A stretch of 23,521 bases of DNA from Betaproteobacteria bacterium UBA2293 (lineage in GTDB: Bacteria > Pseudomonadota > Gammaproteobacteria > Burkholderiales > Rhodocyclaceae): positions 1 through 23,521 of the forward strand of contig DDWF01000108.1 of the NCBI GenBank assembly GCA_002345845.1, given 5' to 3'. Within the stretch, counting starts at the first letter, position 1. The number at the start of each line of letters is the position of its first letter. The notes under the pieces were generated by a model that was given only the letters and a program-made list of their open reading frames with translations, did no database searches and had not been told where the DNA came from. The position numbers and the translations under genes are program-made. Of the stretch, positions 12,447 through 21,700 are shown in pieces.

Positions 12447-13555
12447 ACAAGCTGACAATTACCCTGCTGCTGGCCGCCGTGTTGGCAACGCCGCTGACTG
12501 CCCATGAAGGTCACGATCACGGCGACGAGAAGAAAACGCTGCCCAATCTCGGCAACACGCCGCAACGCCTTGCCGACGGCACGGTCTTCCTGCCGAAGAT
12601 GGCCCAGCGCCAGATTGGCGTCCGTACGCTGCCGGTGGCCGAAGAACAGGTGGCGCGTAGCATCGAACTGCCGGGCAAGGTGATCATGGACCCGCAGCGC
12701 GGCGGCCGCGTCCAGGCGATGATCGCCGGCCGTCTCGAAGCGGCTGGCGCACAGGGCTTGCCGGTTGCCGGCCAGCCGGTGCGCAAGGGCGAAGTACTGG
12801 CCTGGGTGGTGCCGTCGGCCGGGCAGATCGAACGTTCCAATCAGGCGGCGCAACTGGCCGAACTGAAGGCGGCGCGGCAACTGGCCGAACGGCGCCTGGC
12901 CCGCCAGCGGGAACTGGCCGACACCGTGCCGCGGCGCGAAATCGAAGCGGCCGAGAGCGAGGTGTCGAGCCTGAACGGGCGCATCGCCGCCATCGGCGGC
13001 GGCCTGGCCGGGCGCGATGCGCTGGTGGCGCCGGTCGCTGGCGTGATCGCCGCCAGCAATGCGGTGGTCGGCCAGGTGGTCGAAGCCCGCGAGCTGGTGT
13101 TCGAGATCGTCGCCCCGGACAGCCTGCATGTCGAAGCCCTGGCCTACGAGACGCTCGATCTCGGCGGCGTGGCCGCGGCCAGTCTGGCCATCGGCGAGCA
13201 GAGCCTGGAGCTGCAGCTGGTCGGCGCCAGCCGGCGCCTGCGCGAACAGGCGCTGCCGCTGGTGTTCGGCAGTCGGGCGCCGGGCGCCGGCCTGCGTCTG
13301 CCGCTCGGCCAGCCGGTCAAGCTGCAGGTGCGCCTGCGCGAAAGCGCCAGCGGCCTGCCGCTGCCGCAGCGGGCGCTGGTGCGCAGTCCGGCCAACGAGA
13401 CCATGGTCTGGGTCAAGACGGCGCCCGAGCGCTTCGCCCCCAAGCCGGTGCGCAGCCAGCCGCTCGACGGCGCCCGCGTGCTCGTCGTCGGCGGCCTGCA
13501 GGCCGGTGAGCGCGTCGTCGTCGACGGCGCGCCGCTGCTCAACCAGATCCGCTAG
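12443..13555 (+). CDS. RND efflux periplasmic adaptor (CusB/CzcB-like membrane fusion protein)
   Basis: 370 residues. The signal peptide (1-20, ending PLTA) leaves a mature N terminus HEGHDHGDEKK, a likely metal-binding tag. GKVIMDPQRGGRVQAMIAGRLE (78-99) and VAPVAGVIAASNAVVGQVVE (195-214) are the two halves of the lipoyl (barrel-sandwich) domain flanking a helical hairpin (about 128-182). VFEIVAPDSLHVEALAYE leads into the beta-barrel and membrane-proximal domains, ending GLQAGERVVVDGAPLLNQIR. Adaptors of this class link inner-membrane pump and outer-membrane channel and may hand metal to the pump. The CusB-type methionine triad is not evident. ATG overlaps the previous stop by 4 nt and the pump gene begins 9 nt after its own stop. 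Confidence 0.92.
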   Translation: MNKLTITLLLAAVLATPLTAHEGHDHGDEKKTLPNLGNTPQRLADGTVFLPKMAQRQIGVRTLPVAEEQVARSIELPGKVIMDPQRGGRVQAMIAGRLEAAGAQGLPVAGQPVRKGEVLAWVVPSAGQIERSNQAAQLAELKAARQLAERRLARQRELADTVPRREIEAAESEVSSLNGRIAAIGGGLAGRDALVAPVAGVIAASNAVVGQVVEARELVFEIVAPDSLHVEALAYETLDLGGVAAASLAIGEQSLELQLVGASRRLREQALPLVFGSRAPGAGLRLPLGQPVKLQVRLRESASGLPLPQRALVRSPANETMVWVKTAPERFAPKPVRSQPLDGARVLVVGGLQAGERVVVDGAPLLNQIR

Positions 13556-13564
13556 GAGCCATCC

Positions 13565-16500
13565 ATGTTCCAGTGGCTACTGCAGAAAAGCCTGTCCAGC
13601 CGTCTGCTGGTGCTGGCCGTCGCGCTGGTGCTGATGGGCTACGGCGCCTTCGAGGCGCAGCGCCTGCCGGTCGATGTCTTCCCCGATCTCAACAAGCCGA
13701 CCGTGACGCTGATGACCGAGGCCGGCGGCATGGCCGCCGAGGAAGTCGAGCAGCTCGTCACCTTCCCGCTCGAGACGGCGCTCAACGGCCTGCCCGGCGT
13801 CGCCGGCGTGCGCTCGGTGTCGAGCGCCGGGCTGTCCTTCGTCTATGTTTCCTTCGACTGGGAGACCGATCTCTACCGTGCCCGGCAGATGGTCGCCGAG
13901 CGCCTGACCGCGCTGCAGGGTGTGCTGCCGGCGGCGGTGGTGCCGCACATGGGGCCGGTCTCGTCGATCATGGGCGAAATCATGATGCTGGCCATTCCGC
14001 TCGATCCGGCCCAGGGCGACGCCATGCAGGCGCGCGAATACGCCGACTGGGTGCTGCGGCCACGGCTGATGGCGGTGGCCGGCGTCGCCCAGGTCATCCC
14101 GATCGGCGGCGAGGTGCGGCAGTTCCAGGTGCAGCCGGATACCCGGCGCATGGCCGAGCTGGGCATTTCGCTCGACCAACTGGAGAGCGCCCTGCGCGGC
14201 TTCTCGGCCAATACCTCGGGCGGTTTCCTGGAAATGAACGGACGGGAATACCTGATCCGCCATCTCGGCCGCAGTTCGCGCCTGGAAGACCTGCAGAACC
14301 TGGCGCTGGCCGCTCGCGACGGGCAACCCATCCTGCTCCGCCAGGTCGCCGGCGTCGCCTTCGCGCCGGCCATCAAGCGCGGCGATGCCGGCTTCAACGG
14401 TGCCCCGGCGGTGATCCTCAGCATCCAGAAGCAGCCGACCGCCGATACCGTCGATCTGACCCGGCGCCTGGAAACGGCGCTCAGCGAAATGAACAAGAGC
14501 CTGCCGGCCGGCGTGCTGGCGCCGCAGGTGGTGTTCCGCCAGGCCGATTTCATCCAGTCCTCGATCGACAACCTGCAGGCCAAGCTGTTGCTCGCCGCCT
14601 GCCTGGTCGCCGCCGTGCTCTTCTTCTTCCTCGGCAACCTGCGCACCATGCTGATCTCGCTGACGGCGATCCCGCTGGCTATCCTGATCGCCGTGCTGGT
14701 CTTCAAGTGGCTGGGGCTGTCGATCAACACCATGACCCTGGGCGGCCTGGCGATCGCCATCGGCGAGCTGGTCGACGATGCCGTCGTCGATGTCGAGAAC
14801 ATCCTGCGCCGGCTGCGCCAGGCGGCCGCCCGCGGCACGCCGTTCGGCATCGGCGAGCTGATCGTCAAGGCCTCGCTGGAAGTGCGCTCGGCCATCGTCT
14901 ATGCGACGCTGATCATCGCCCTGGTGTTCGTGCCGCTGTTCGCCCTGCCGGGCATCGAGGGCAGGCTGTTCGTGCCGCTCGGCATCGCCTACATCGTCTC
15001 GATCCTGGCTTCGCTGCTGGTTTCGGTGACGGTGACGCCGGTGCTGTCCTTCTATCTGCTGCCGAAACTGGCGAGCGGCCGGCACGGCGACACGGTGCTG
15101 GTCGCCTGGTTGAAGCGCCATTACCAGGCGGCGCTGGAGCGGGTGCTGGTGGCGCCGCAAGGGCCGCTGGCGGCGACCGCGCTGGCGGTGCTGCTGGCCG
15201 TGACCGCGGTGCCGTTCTTCCCGACTACCTTCCTGCCGCCATTCAACGAAGGCTCGATGACCGTCAGCCTGCGCCTCAATCCGGGGATCACGCTGGCCGA
15301 GTCGGTGCGCGTCGCCAGCCAGGCGGAAAAGTTGTTGCTGGCGGTACCAGAGGTCGAGCACATTGGCCGCCGCTCCGGCCGGGCCGAACTCGACGAACAC
15401 GCCGAGGGCGTTCATGTCTCGGAACTGGAAATCCGCCTCAAGCCGGCCGGCCGGCCGAAAGAAGCGCTTTACGCTGACATCCGCCAGCGCCTGAAGGATC
15501 TGCCGGGCAGTCTCAATCTCGGCCAGCCGATCTCCCATCGCATCGACCACATGCTCTCCGGCGTGCGGGCGCAGGTGGCGATCAAGGTTTTCGGCGACGA
15601 CCTCGACACCCTGCGCGCCCAGGCGACGGCGCTGCAGCAGCGGCTGCAGCAGATCCCCGGTGTCGCCGACCTGGAAGTCGAGAAGCAGGTGCTGGCGCCG
15701 CAGATCAAGGTCCATCTCGACTATGCTGCGGCCGCCCGCTACGGGCTGTCGCCGGCGCAGCTGGCAAGCACGCTGCAGATGCTGGTCGATGGTGAGAAGG
15801 TGGCGCAGATCGTCGACGGCAACCGCCGCTTCGACCTGCTGGTGCGCCTGCCGGAAAGCGGCCGGGCGCTCGACGGCCTGCGCCAGTTGTTGATCGAGAC
15901 GCCGCTCGGCCCGGTGCCGCTGGCTCAACTGGCCAGCATCGAGGATGCCGACGGACCGAACCAGGTGATCCGCGATGACGGCCGGCGGCGCATCGTCATC
16001 TCGCTCAACGCCCAGGGCCGCGCCTTGTCTGATGTGGTTGCCGACATCCGCGCGGCGGTCGCCGAACAGCCGCTGCCGGAGGGCTACTTCATCACCCTCG
16101 GCGGCCAGTTCCAGGCGCAGGAGGAGGCGGCGCGGCTGATCGCCGTGCTCGCCCTCGGCTCGGCGGCGCTGATCTTCATGGTCCTCTACAGCCGCTACCG
16201 GTCGGCGCTGCTGGCCACGCTGATCATGGCCAACGTGCCGCTGGCGCTGGTCGGCGCGGTGTTCGGCCTGTGGCTGTCCGGCCAGCCGCTGTCGATCGCG
16301 GCGCTGATCGGCTTCATCACGCTGGCCGGTATTTCCACCCGCAACGGCATCCTCAAGGTCAGCCACTGGCTGAACCTGATGCGTTTCGAAGGCGAAAGCT
16401 TCAGCCGCGAGATGATCGTCCGCGGCGCCCTGGAACGCCTGACGCCGGTGCTGATGACCGCGCTGGTCGCCGCCTTCGCGCTGGCGCCGCTGCTTTTCGA

Positions 16501-16669
16501 GGCCGAACAGCCGGGCACCGAGATCCTGCATCCGGTGGCCGTGGTGATCTTCTCCGGCCTGCTCGGCGCGACGCTGCTCGATACTTTCATCACCCCGGCG
16601 CTGTTCTGGCGCTTCGCCCGCAAGACGGTCGAACGCCTGCAGCGCGAACCAATCGACGAAGTTCTCTAA
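13565..16669 (+). CDS. Heavy-metal-type RND efflux pump, CusA/CzcA family, VDDAVVDVEN subclass
   Basis: 1034 residues, normal for HME-RND pumps. TM1 is at about 13-30, the first large periplasmic loop at 31-340, TM2-6 at about 341-500, TM7 near 535-553, the second loop to about 855, and TM8-12 up to 1015. The TM4 signature is IGELVDDAVVDVEN (399-412), which keeps the proton-relay acidic residues but differs from the CzcA (VDGAVVxVEN) and CusA forms as I recall them. In a remembered alignment, CusA copper methionines 573 and 672 correspond here to Ser569 and His663-adjacent H662, so a Cu(I) Met triad is absent. Late TM region AGISTRNGILK (921-931) is typical of this subclass. It exports an ion, or possibly another substrate, from periplasm or cytoplasm using the proton gradient. 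The start has AGGAG 7 nt upstream. Confidence 0.93.
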   Translation: MFQWLLQKSLSSRLLVLAVALVLMGYGAFEAQRLPVDVFPDLNKPTVTLMTEAGGMAAEEVEQLVTFPLETALNGLPGVAGVRSVSSAGLSFVYVSFDWETDLYRARQMVAERLTALQGVLPAAVVPHMGPVSSIMGEIMMLAIPLDPAQGDAMQAREYADWVLRPRLMAVAGVAQVIPIGGEVRQFQVQPDTRRMAELGISLDQLESALRGFSANTSGGFLEMNGREYLIRHLGRSSRLEDLQNLALAARDGQPILLRQVAGVAFAPAIKRGDAGFNGAPAVILSIQKQPTADTVDLTRRLETALSEMNKSLPAGVLAPQVVFRQADFIQSSIDNLQAKLLLAACLVAAVLFFFLGNLRTMLISLTAIPLAILIAVLVFKWLGLSINTMTLGGLAIAIGELVDDAVVDVENILRRLRQAAARGTPFGIGELIVKASLEVRSAIVYATLIIALVFVPLFALPGIEGRLFVPLGIAYIVSILASLLVSVTVTPVLSFYLLPKLASGRHGDTVLVAWLKRHYQAALERVLVAPQGPLAATALAVLLAVTAVPFFPTTFLPPFNEGSMTVSLRLNPGITLAESVRVASQAEKLLLAVPEVEHIGRRSGRAELDEHAEGVHVSELEIRLKPAGRPKEALYADIRQRLKDLPGSLNLGQPISHRIDHMLSGVRAQVAIKVFGDDLDTLRAQATALQQRLQQIPGVADLEVEKQVLAPQIKVHLDYAAAARYGLSPAQLASTLQMLVDGEKVAQIVDGNRRFDLLVRLPESGRALDGLRQLLIETPLGPVPLAQLASIEDADGPNQVIRDDGRRRIVISLNAQGRALSDVVADIRAAVAEQPLPEGYFITLGGQFQAQEEAARLIAVLALGSAALIFMVLYSRYRSALLATLIMANVPLALVGAVFGLWLSGQPLSIAALIGFITLAGISTRNGILKVSHWLNLMRFEGESFSREMIVRGALERLTPVLMTALVAAFALAPLLFEAEQPGTEILHPVAVVIFSGLLGATLLDTFITPALFWRFARKTVERLQREPIDEVL

Positions 16670-16694
16670 TTTCCAATCACCAGGAGCGAACACC

Positions 16695-17066
16695 ATGAAC
16701 AAATTGCTTTCCACCCTTGGCCTGTGCACCTTGCTTGCCGCACTGCCGGCCATCGCCCATGAAGATCACGGCAAGCCGATGCATGGCGGCATCGTCGCCG
16801 AAGCCGGTCATGCCCAGTTCGAGATTGCCGGCAAGGACGGCATGCTCACCGTGCATGTCAGCAACCACGGGGCGCCGGTCGCCACCAGCGGGGCCGCCGG
16901 CAAGCTGCGCGTGCTGTCCGGTGCCAGCAAGCGCGAGATCGCGCTGCAGCCGGCCGGCGACAACAAACTGCAGGGGCAGGGCAGTCTCGCCGCTGGCGAC
17001 AAGCTGCTGCTCGACGTCACCTGGCCAGGCCAGAAGCCCTTGCAGGCCCGCGCCGTCGTCAAATAA
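16695..17066 (+). CDS. Small secreted protein with mature N-terminal HEDHG motif
   Basis: 123 residues. Signal peptide 1-21 (MNKLLSTLGL start, ending PAIA), so the mature chain begins HEDHGKPMHGGIVAEAGHAQFEIAG. The rest is a small beta-domain (about 33-123: LTVHVSNHGAPV, KLRVLSGASKREIALQPAGDNKLQGQ, LLLDVTWPGQKPLQARAVVK). The HGG-x-V-x-E start and strand pattern resemble small periplasmic proteins that accompany heavy-metal RND operons; I cannot name a Pfam family with certainty. An exposed N-terminal His plus H25, H30 and M29 would suit binding of copper or a similar ion. It lies 25 nt after the pump gene with an AGGAG ribosome site, in the same operon. Confidence 0.8.
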   Translation: MNKLLSTLGLCTLLAALPAIAHEDHGKPMHGGIVAEAGHAQFEIAGKDGMLTVHVSNHGAPVATSGAAGKLRVLSGASKREIALQPAGDNKLQGQGSLAAGDKLLLDVTWPGQKPLQARAVVK

Positions 17067-17075
17067 GGAGTTCCC

Positions 17076-17543
17076 ATGACGACCAATCTGTTCCGCCGCC
17101 GGCTATTGCTGGCCTCCCTGGCCCTCGGCCTGCCCGGGTTGGCTGCGGCCGCCAGTACAAAGCCCATGGTCGAAGTCTGGAAAAGCCCTTATTGCGGCTG
17201 CTGCAAGGACTGGGTGGCGCATCTGGAAGCCAATGGTTTTGCCGTGCGCACGCACGAGGTCGGCGACCTCGATGGCGCCCGGCGCACGCTCGGCATGCCG
17301 GAACGCTTCGCCTCCTGCCACACGGCAAAGGTTGGCGGCTATCTGCTGGAAGGCCATGTGCCGGCCCGCGAGATCGCCCGTCTGCTGCGCGACAAACCGG
17401 CGGCGCTCGGCCTCGCCGTGCCCGGCATGCCGGTCGGTTCGCCGGGCATGGACGGTCCGGCCTACGGCGGCCGGCGCGATGCCTATGCTGTGCTGCTGGT
17501 GCAGCGCGATGGCAGCCATCGGGTGTTCAAGCAATACCGCTGA
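17076..17543 (+). CDS. DUF411 family (CopG-like) periplasmic copper protein
   Basis: 155 residues with AAGGAG upstream. The N terminus RRRLLLASLALGLPGLAAAA is a signal peptide with a twin-arginine look (FRRRLLL), though Sec export is equally possible. The mature domain has the DUF411 thioredoxin-like pattern: WKSPYCGCCKDW with C40, C42 and C43, then FASCHTAKVGGYLLEGHVPA with C81, H82 and H94, and VPGMPVGSPGM with M118 and M125. CopG of Vibrio/Pseudomonas, a member of this family, was shown to hold a cysteine-bridged copper cluster and to act in periplasmic copper handling. Its presence is the best sequence hint that the operon responds to copper. It lies 9 nt after the previous gene. Confidence 0.92.
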   Translation: MTTNLFRRRLLLASLALGLPGLAAAASTKPMVEVWKSPYCGCCKDWVAHLEANGFAVRTHEVGDLDGARRTLGMPERFASCHTAKVGGYLLEGHVPAREIARLLRDKPAALGLAVPGMPVGSPGMDGPAYGGRRDAYAVLLVQRDGSHRVFKQYR

Positions 17544-17563
17544 AGCGTGCGATCATCGCCGGC

Positions 17564-17932
17564 ATGATCCTGAAGAACACCGAACACCTGCCGGCGAGCG
17601 ACAAGGGCACGCGCGTCGCCTTGATCTACGCGCTGGTCGCCGAGCGCCTCGGCGCTTATTACGAGTACGGCCAGTGGCTGACGGTGGGCCAGGGGGCGAC
17701 CCTGTGCGCCGACTGGCTGGCCCGTTCGAAAAGGTCGTTGGCGCTGGCTGAACGCCAGCAGCTGTCCGCCGCCAGCGACGAACTGGCGCGCAGTATCGCC
17801 GCCGGCCTGTCGCGCGAGGCCGGGTTGTACACGGCGCATGAGCTGAGCGAATCGCTTTCGGCCAATTACCATTCGGAAGTCGGCTGCTCGATCATGGTCG
17901 AGTGCGAGCGGGCGCTCGATTCCTTGCGCTGA
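17564..17932 (+). CDS. Uncharacterised protein, 122 residues
   Basis: I do not recognise this protein. It has no signal peptide or membrane segment and is predicted almost wholly helical (GTRVALIYALVAERLGAYYEYGQWLTVG, CADWLARSKRSLALAERQQLSAASDELARSIAAGL, HELSESLSANYHSEVGCSIMVECERALDSLR). Three cysteines (near 48, 107 and 113) and a His-Ser-Glu cluster are present but form no known motif. The ATG at 17564 has no clear ribosome site; it starts 20 nt after the DUF411 stop, so coupling with the metal operon is likely. The codon pattern is strongly GC at third positions like its neighbours, supporting a real gene. Confidence 0.65.
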   Translation: MILKNTEHLPASDKGTRVALIYALVAERLGAYYEYGQWLTVGQGATLCADWLARSKRSLALAERQQLSAASDELARSIAAGLSREAGLYTAHELSESLSANYHSEVGCSIMVECERALDSLR

Positions 17933-18008
17933 ACTTGATTTACATCGCAGCCGCGGCGCTGGCGCCCGGTTAGGCTGGGCCTTCCTCGCCCGACGCATCC
18001 CCGCCGCC

Positions 18009-18740
18009 ATGAAACTCCAGCCGTTTTCCGTCGCCACTGTCCGTGCCGCCCTGCACGAGGGCTGGCAGCTGGCCAAGGCGACCCGGCGCATCTCCGTCGC
18101 CTACGCCCTGATCTTCACCATCGGCGGCGCGCTGATTCTTGGCGGCCTGCTGGCCAGTGGCCTGACCCCGTTCATCATCGCTGCTGCCGGCGCTTTCATG
18201 CTGCTCGGGCCGGTCTTTCTCGCCGGCTTCTACGGCATCGCCGCGGCGCACGAGGCGGGGCTGCCGGCTGATATGGCGGCACTGCTCGGCGGCTTCCGCC
18301 AGGCGGCACCGGCGCTGTGGGTGCTGGCCCTGGTCTGTGCGCTGCTGTTCATGATCTTCATTACCGACGCGGCCATTCTCTACAGCTACATGATCGGCGG
18401 GGCGCCGGTGTGGCTCGGCGAACTGCCGGCCAATCCTCTGGGTGTCGGCCGTTTTTTGCTATGGGGCGGTGTTTCAGGACTGTTCATCGCCTTTCTGCTG
18501 TTCGCCGTTTCGGCCTTCGCCGTGCCGTTGTTGTGCGAGCGGCGGGCCGGCCTGGTCGGCGCCATCGTCACCAGCGTCCGCCTGGTCTTTGCCAATTTCG
18601 CGCCGGCCATGCTCTGGGCGCTGCTGTTTTCGGCGACCATCATCGCCAGTTGCCTGCTGCTGCCCTTGCTGCCATTGACGCTGCCGTGGCTGGCCTTCGC
18701 CGGCCGGGCGCTGTATCGGCGAGCGCTGCCAGCCGGCTGA
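18009..18740 (+). CDS. DUF2189 family integral membrane protein
   Basis: 243 residues. After a short cytoplasmic start (MKLQPFSVATVRAALHEGWQLA) there are about six membrane helices: roughly 30-52 (AYALIFTIGGALILGGLLA), 55-78, 100-122, 140-170, 175-195 and 205-230. The layout, with a leading amphipathic WQLAKATRR stretch and GPVFLAGFYGIA in the second helix, is that of DUF2189, an inner-membrane family of unknown role. The gap of 76 bp to the preceding gene may hold its own promoter, though I see no convincing one, so membership of the metal operon is uncertain. It converges on putA with 12 nt between the stops. Confidence 0.8.
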   Translation: MKLQPFSVATVRAALHEGWQLAKATRRISVAYALIFTIGGALILGGLLASGLTPFIIAAAGAFMLLGPVFLAGFYGIAAAHEAGLPADMAALLGGFRQAAPALWVLALVCALLFMIFITDAAILYSYMIGGAPVWLGELPANPLGVGRFLLWGGVSGLFIAFLLFAVSAFAVPLLCERRAGLVGAIVTSVRLVFANFAPAMLWALLFSATIIASCLLLPLLPLTLPWLAFAGRALYRRALPAG

Positions 18741-18752
18741 GCGAAGTGGGTT

Positions 18753-21700
18753 TCAGGCGCCGAGCGTCATCAGCGTCGTGTTGCCGCCGGCTGCCGTGGT
18801 GTTGGTGCTGACCACGCGTTCGGCGAGCATCCGGTACAGCGGGTAGCGCTGGCTGCTGGTCCCGGGCAGATAGAGCGGCAACAGTGGGCCGGGTGCGGCG
18901 GCCAGCCGGCGGCGCAGTGCTGCATCGTCTTGGTCGCAGAGCACGCCAGCCAAACCGGCGAAGTCATCCGGCGGCAGCCAGTCGATGTAGGGAGCCAGTT
19001 CCTCGGGCAGCAGGGCGCGCCGACGCGGGGTCGCTTGATCATCTACTGCGGCCACCATATTACCGGTGGCGAAGGCGGCAGCGAGCTGGCGCAACCATTC
19101 GTCGTCGCTGACCGCCAGGCAGAGCAGGCGGCCGCGCGGGGCGAAGGCCAGCCGGTTGTGCTCGCCGGTCGGCCCGGGCAGGTCGAAGCCGGTGTGCAGC
19201 AGGCTTTGCTCGACGTAATCAGTGCACTGCTGCGCCAGGTCCCGCCGGCCGGCGGTGAAGGCCCATTCGGCGAGCAGGCGGAAGGGCGAGTGCGGATCGT
19301 GCAGGTGCGCCTGACGGCGGCCGGGATGGCCCATCAGTGTCGCTTCCTCGCTGCCGCCGAGGCGGTGCAGGTAGAGCGGCCCACCGGCTTTCGGTCCGGT
19401 GCCGGACAGGCCTGCGCCGCCGAAGGGCTGGACGCCGACGACGGCGCCGACCATGTTGCGATTGACGTAGATGTTGCCGACCCGGGCGCTGGCGACGATG
19501 TGGCCGACGGTTTCGTCGATGCGGCTGTGCAAGCCCAGCGTCAGGCCGTAGCCGAGGCCGTTGATGGCCGCCAGCAGCGCATCGAGCTCGCCGTCGGCGT
19601 AGCGCAGGACGTGGACCACCGGGCCGAAGACTTCGCTGCTCAGGTCATCGAGCGAGTCGAGCTCGATCAGCGTCGGAGGCACGTAGCAGCCGGCGGCACA
19701 GGCCTCCGGCAGCGGCAGCTGGTGCACCGGCCGGCCGAGGGCGTGCATTTTTTCGATGTGAGCGAGTAGCTTCTGCTGCGCTTCGCCGTCGATGACCGGG
19801 CCGATGTCGGTGGCCAGTTCGGCCGGGTCGCCGATGACCAGTTCGGCCATCGCCGCCTTGAGCAGGGCCAGCGTGCGTTCGGCGATGTCGTCCTGCAGGC
19901 ACAGCACGCGCAGCGCCGAGCAGCGCTGGCCGGCGCTGTCGAAGCCGGAGACCAGCACGTCCTGGACGACCTGCTCGGCCAGGGCCGAGGAATCGACGAT
20001 CATCGCGTTCTGGCCGCCGGTCTCGGCGATCAGGCGGAGGCCCGGGCGCTCGGCGAGGCTGGCGTTGATCAGCCGGGCGACTTCGGTCGAGCCGGTGAAC
20101 ACCACGCTGCGCACCCGCGCATCGGCGACCAACGCGGCGCCGACCGTCTCGCCGCGGCCGGGCAGCAACTGCAGCACGGCCGGCGGTACGCCGGCACGGT
20201 GCAGCAGTTCGACGGCGAAATGGGCGATCAGCGGCGTCTGCTCGGCCGGCTTGGCGATCACCGGGCTGCCGGCGGCCAGCGCGGCGCTGACTTCGCCGAG
20301 GAAGATGGCCAGCGGAAAATTCCACGGGCTGATGCAGACGGCGACGCCGGGCGGCGTGGCCGGCGCATGGAAATGCCCTTCGCTCAGCTGCTGCGCGTAA
20401 TAGCGGCAGAAATCGACGGCTTCGCGGATTTCGCCGACGGCATTGCCCCAGGTCTTGCCGGCTTCGCGCAGGCACAGGCTGATGAGTGGCAGGCGCTCGG
20501 CTTCGAGCAGGTCGGCGGCGTCAAGCAGCAGGGCGGCGCGGCTGGCCGCCGGCGTCGCATGCCAGCCGGCGCTGGCTGCGGCCGCCGTCGCCAGCGCCCG
20601 TTCGACACAGCTGGCATCGCTTTCGCTGACTTCGCCGACGATATCGGCATGCCGCGCCGGATTGCGCACGGGCTGTGAAGGAGCGGCCGGCGCGGCGCCA
20701 CCGGCGATCAACGGCGCCGCCTGCCAGCGGCGCCCGGCCAGTTCGGTCAGGGCCTGCTGCACGCCGGCGATGTTGCCTTCATCGGCCAGGTCGAGGCCGG
20801 CCGAGTTGCGGCGCCCCGGGCCGTACAGTGCGCCGGGTAGCGGGATCGCCGGATGCGGCCCGCGGCCGTGCCGGCGCACCTGGTCGAGCGGATCTTCGAC
20901 CAGCTGGGCGACGGTCACCGCCTCGTCGACGAGGCGATTGACGAAGGAGGAATTGGCGCCGTTTTCCAGTAGCCGGCGCACCAGGTAGGGCAGCAGCGTC
21001 TCGTGTGTGCCGACCGGGGCGTAAATGCGGCACGGCCGGTGCTCGGTGCCGGCGACGACGTTGTCGTAGAGTGGTTCGCCCATGCCGTGCAGGCACTGGA
21101 ATTCGTAATCGTCGACGCCGCGGGCGCGGGCCATTTCGGCGACCATCGCCAGGGTGTGCGCATTGTGCGTAGCGAATTGCGGGAACACCGCGTCGCCGGC
21201 AGCCAGCAGGCGGCCGGCGCAGACCAGGTAGGCGAGGTCGGAATGCGGCTTGCGGGTATAGACCGGGTAGTCGGCCAGGCCGTCGACCTGGGCGCGCTTG
21301 ATCTCGCTGTCCCAGTAGGCGCCCTTGACCAGGCGGATCATCAGTCGCCGGCGGCTGCGTCGGGCCAGGTCGATCAGCCAGTCGATAACGTAAGGTGCGC
21401 GCTTCTGGTAGGCCTGGACGACGAAGCCCATGCCATCCCACTTGGCCAGCTCGGGGTCGCCGGCCAGGGCGGCGAACAGGTCGAGCGACAATTCGAGGCG
21501 GTCGGCTTCCTCGGCGTCGATGTTGAAGCCGATGTTGAAGTCGCGCGCCAGTTTCATCAGGTGCTTCAGGCGCGGCAGCAGTTCGGCCATCACCCGCGCC
21601 CGCTGGCTGCGGCTGTAGCGCGGGTGCAGCGCCGACAGTTTGACCGAGATCCCCGGCCCGTCCTTGACGCCGCGCCCGGTGGCGGCGCGGCCGATGGCGT

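Noticed and set aside
13577..16753. A 1058-codon open frame antisense to the RND pump gene
   Set aside because: It is Gln/Arg/His-rich with no domain, and mirrors the high GC third-position bias of the pump gene; long antisense frames of this type are expected in such DNA.
17933..18008. Promoter or FNR-type site (TTGATTTACATC) upstream of the DUF2189 gene
   Set aside because: The second half-site is missing and no paired -10/-35 is convincing.
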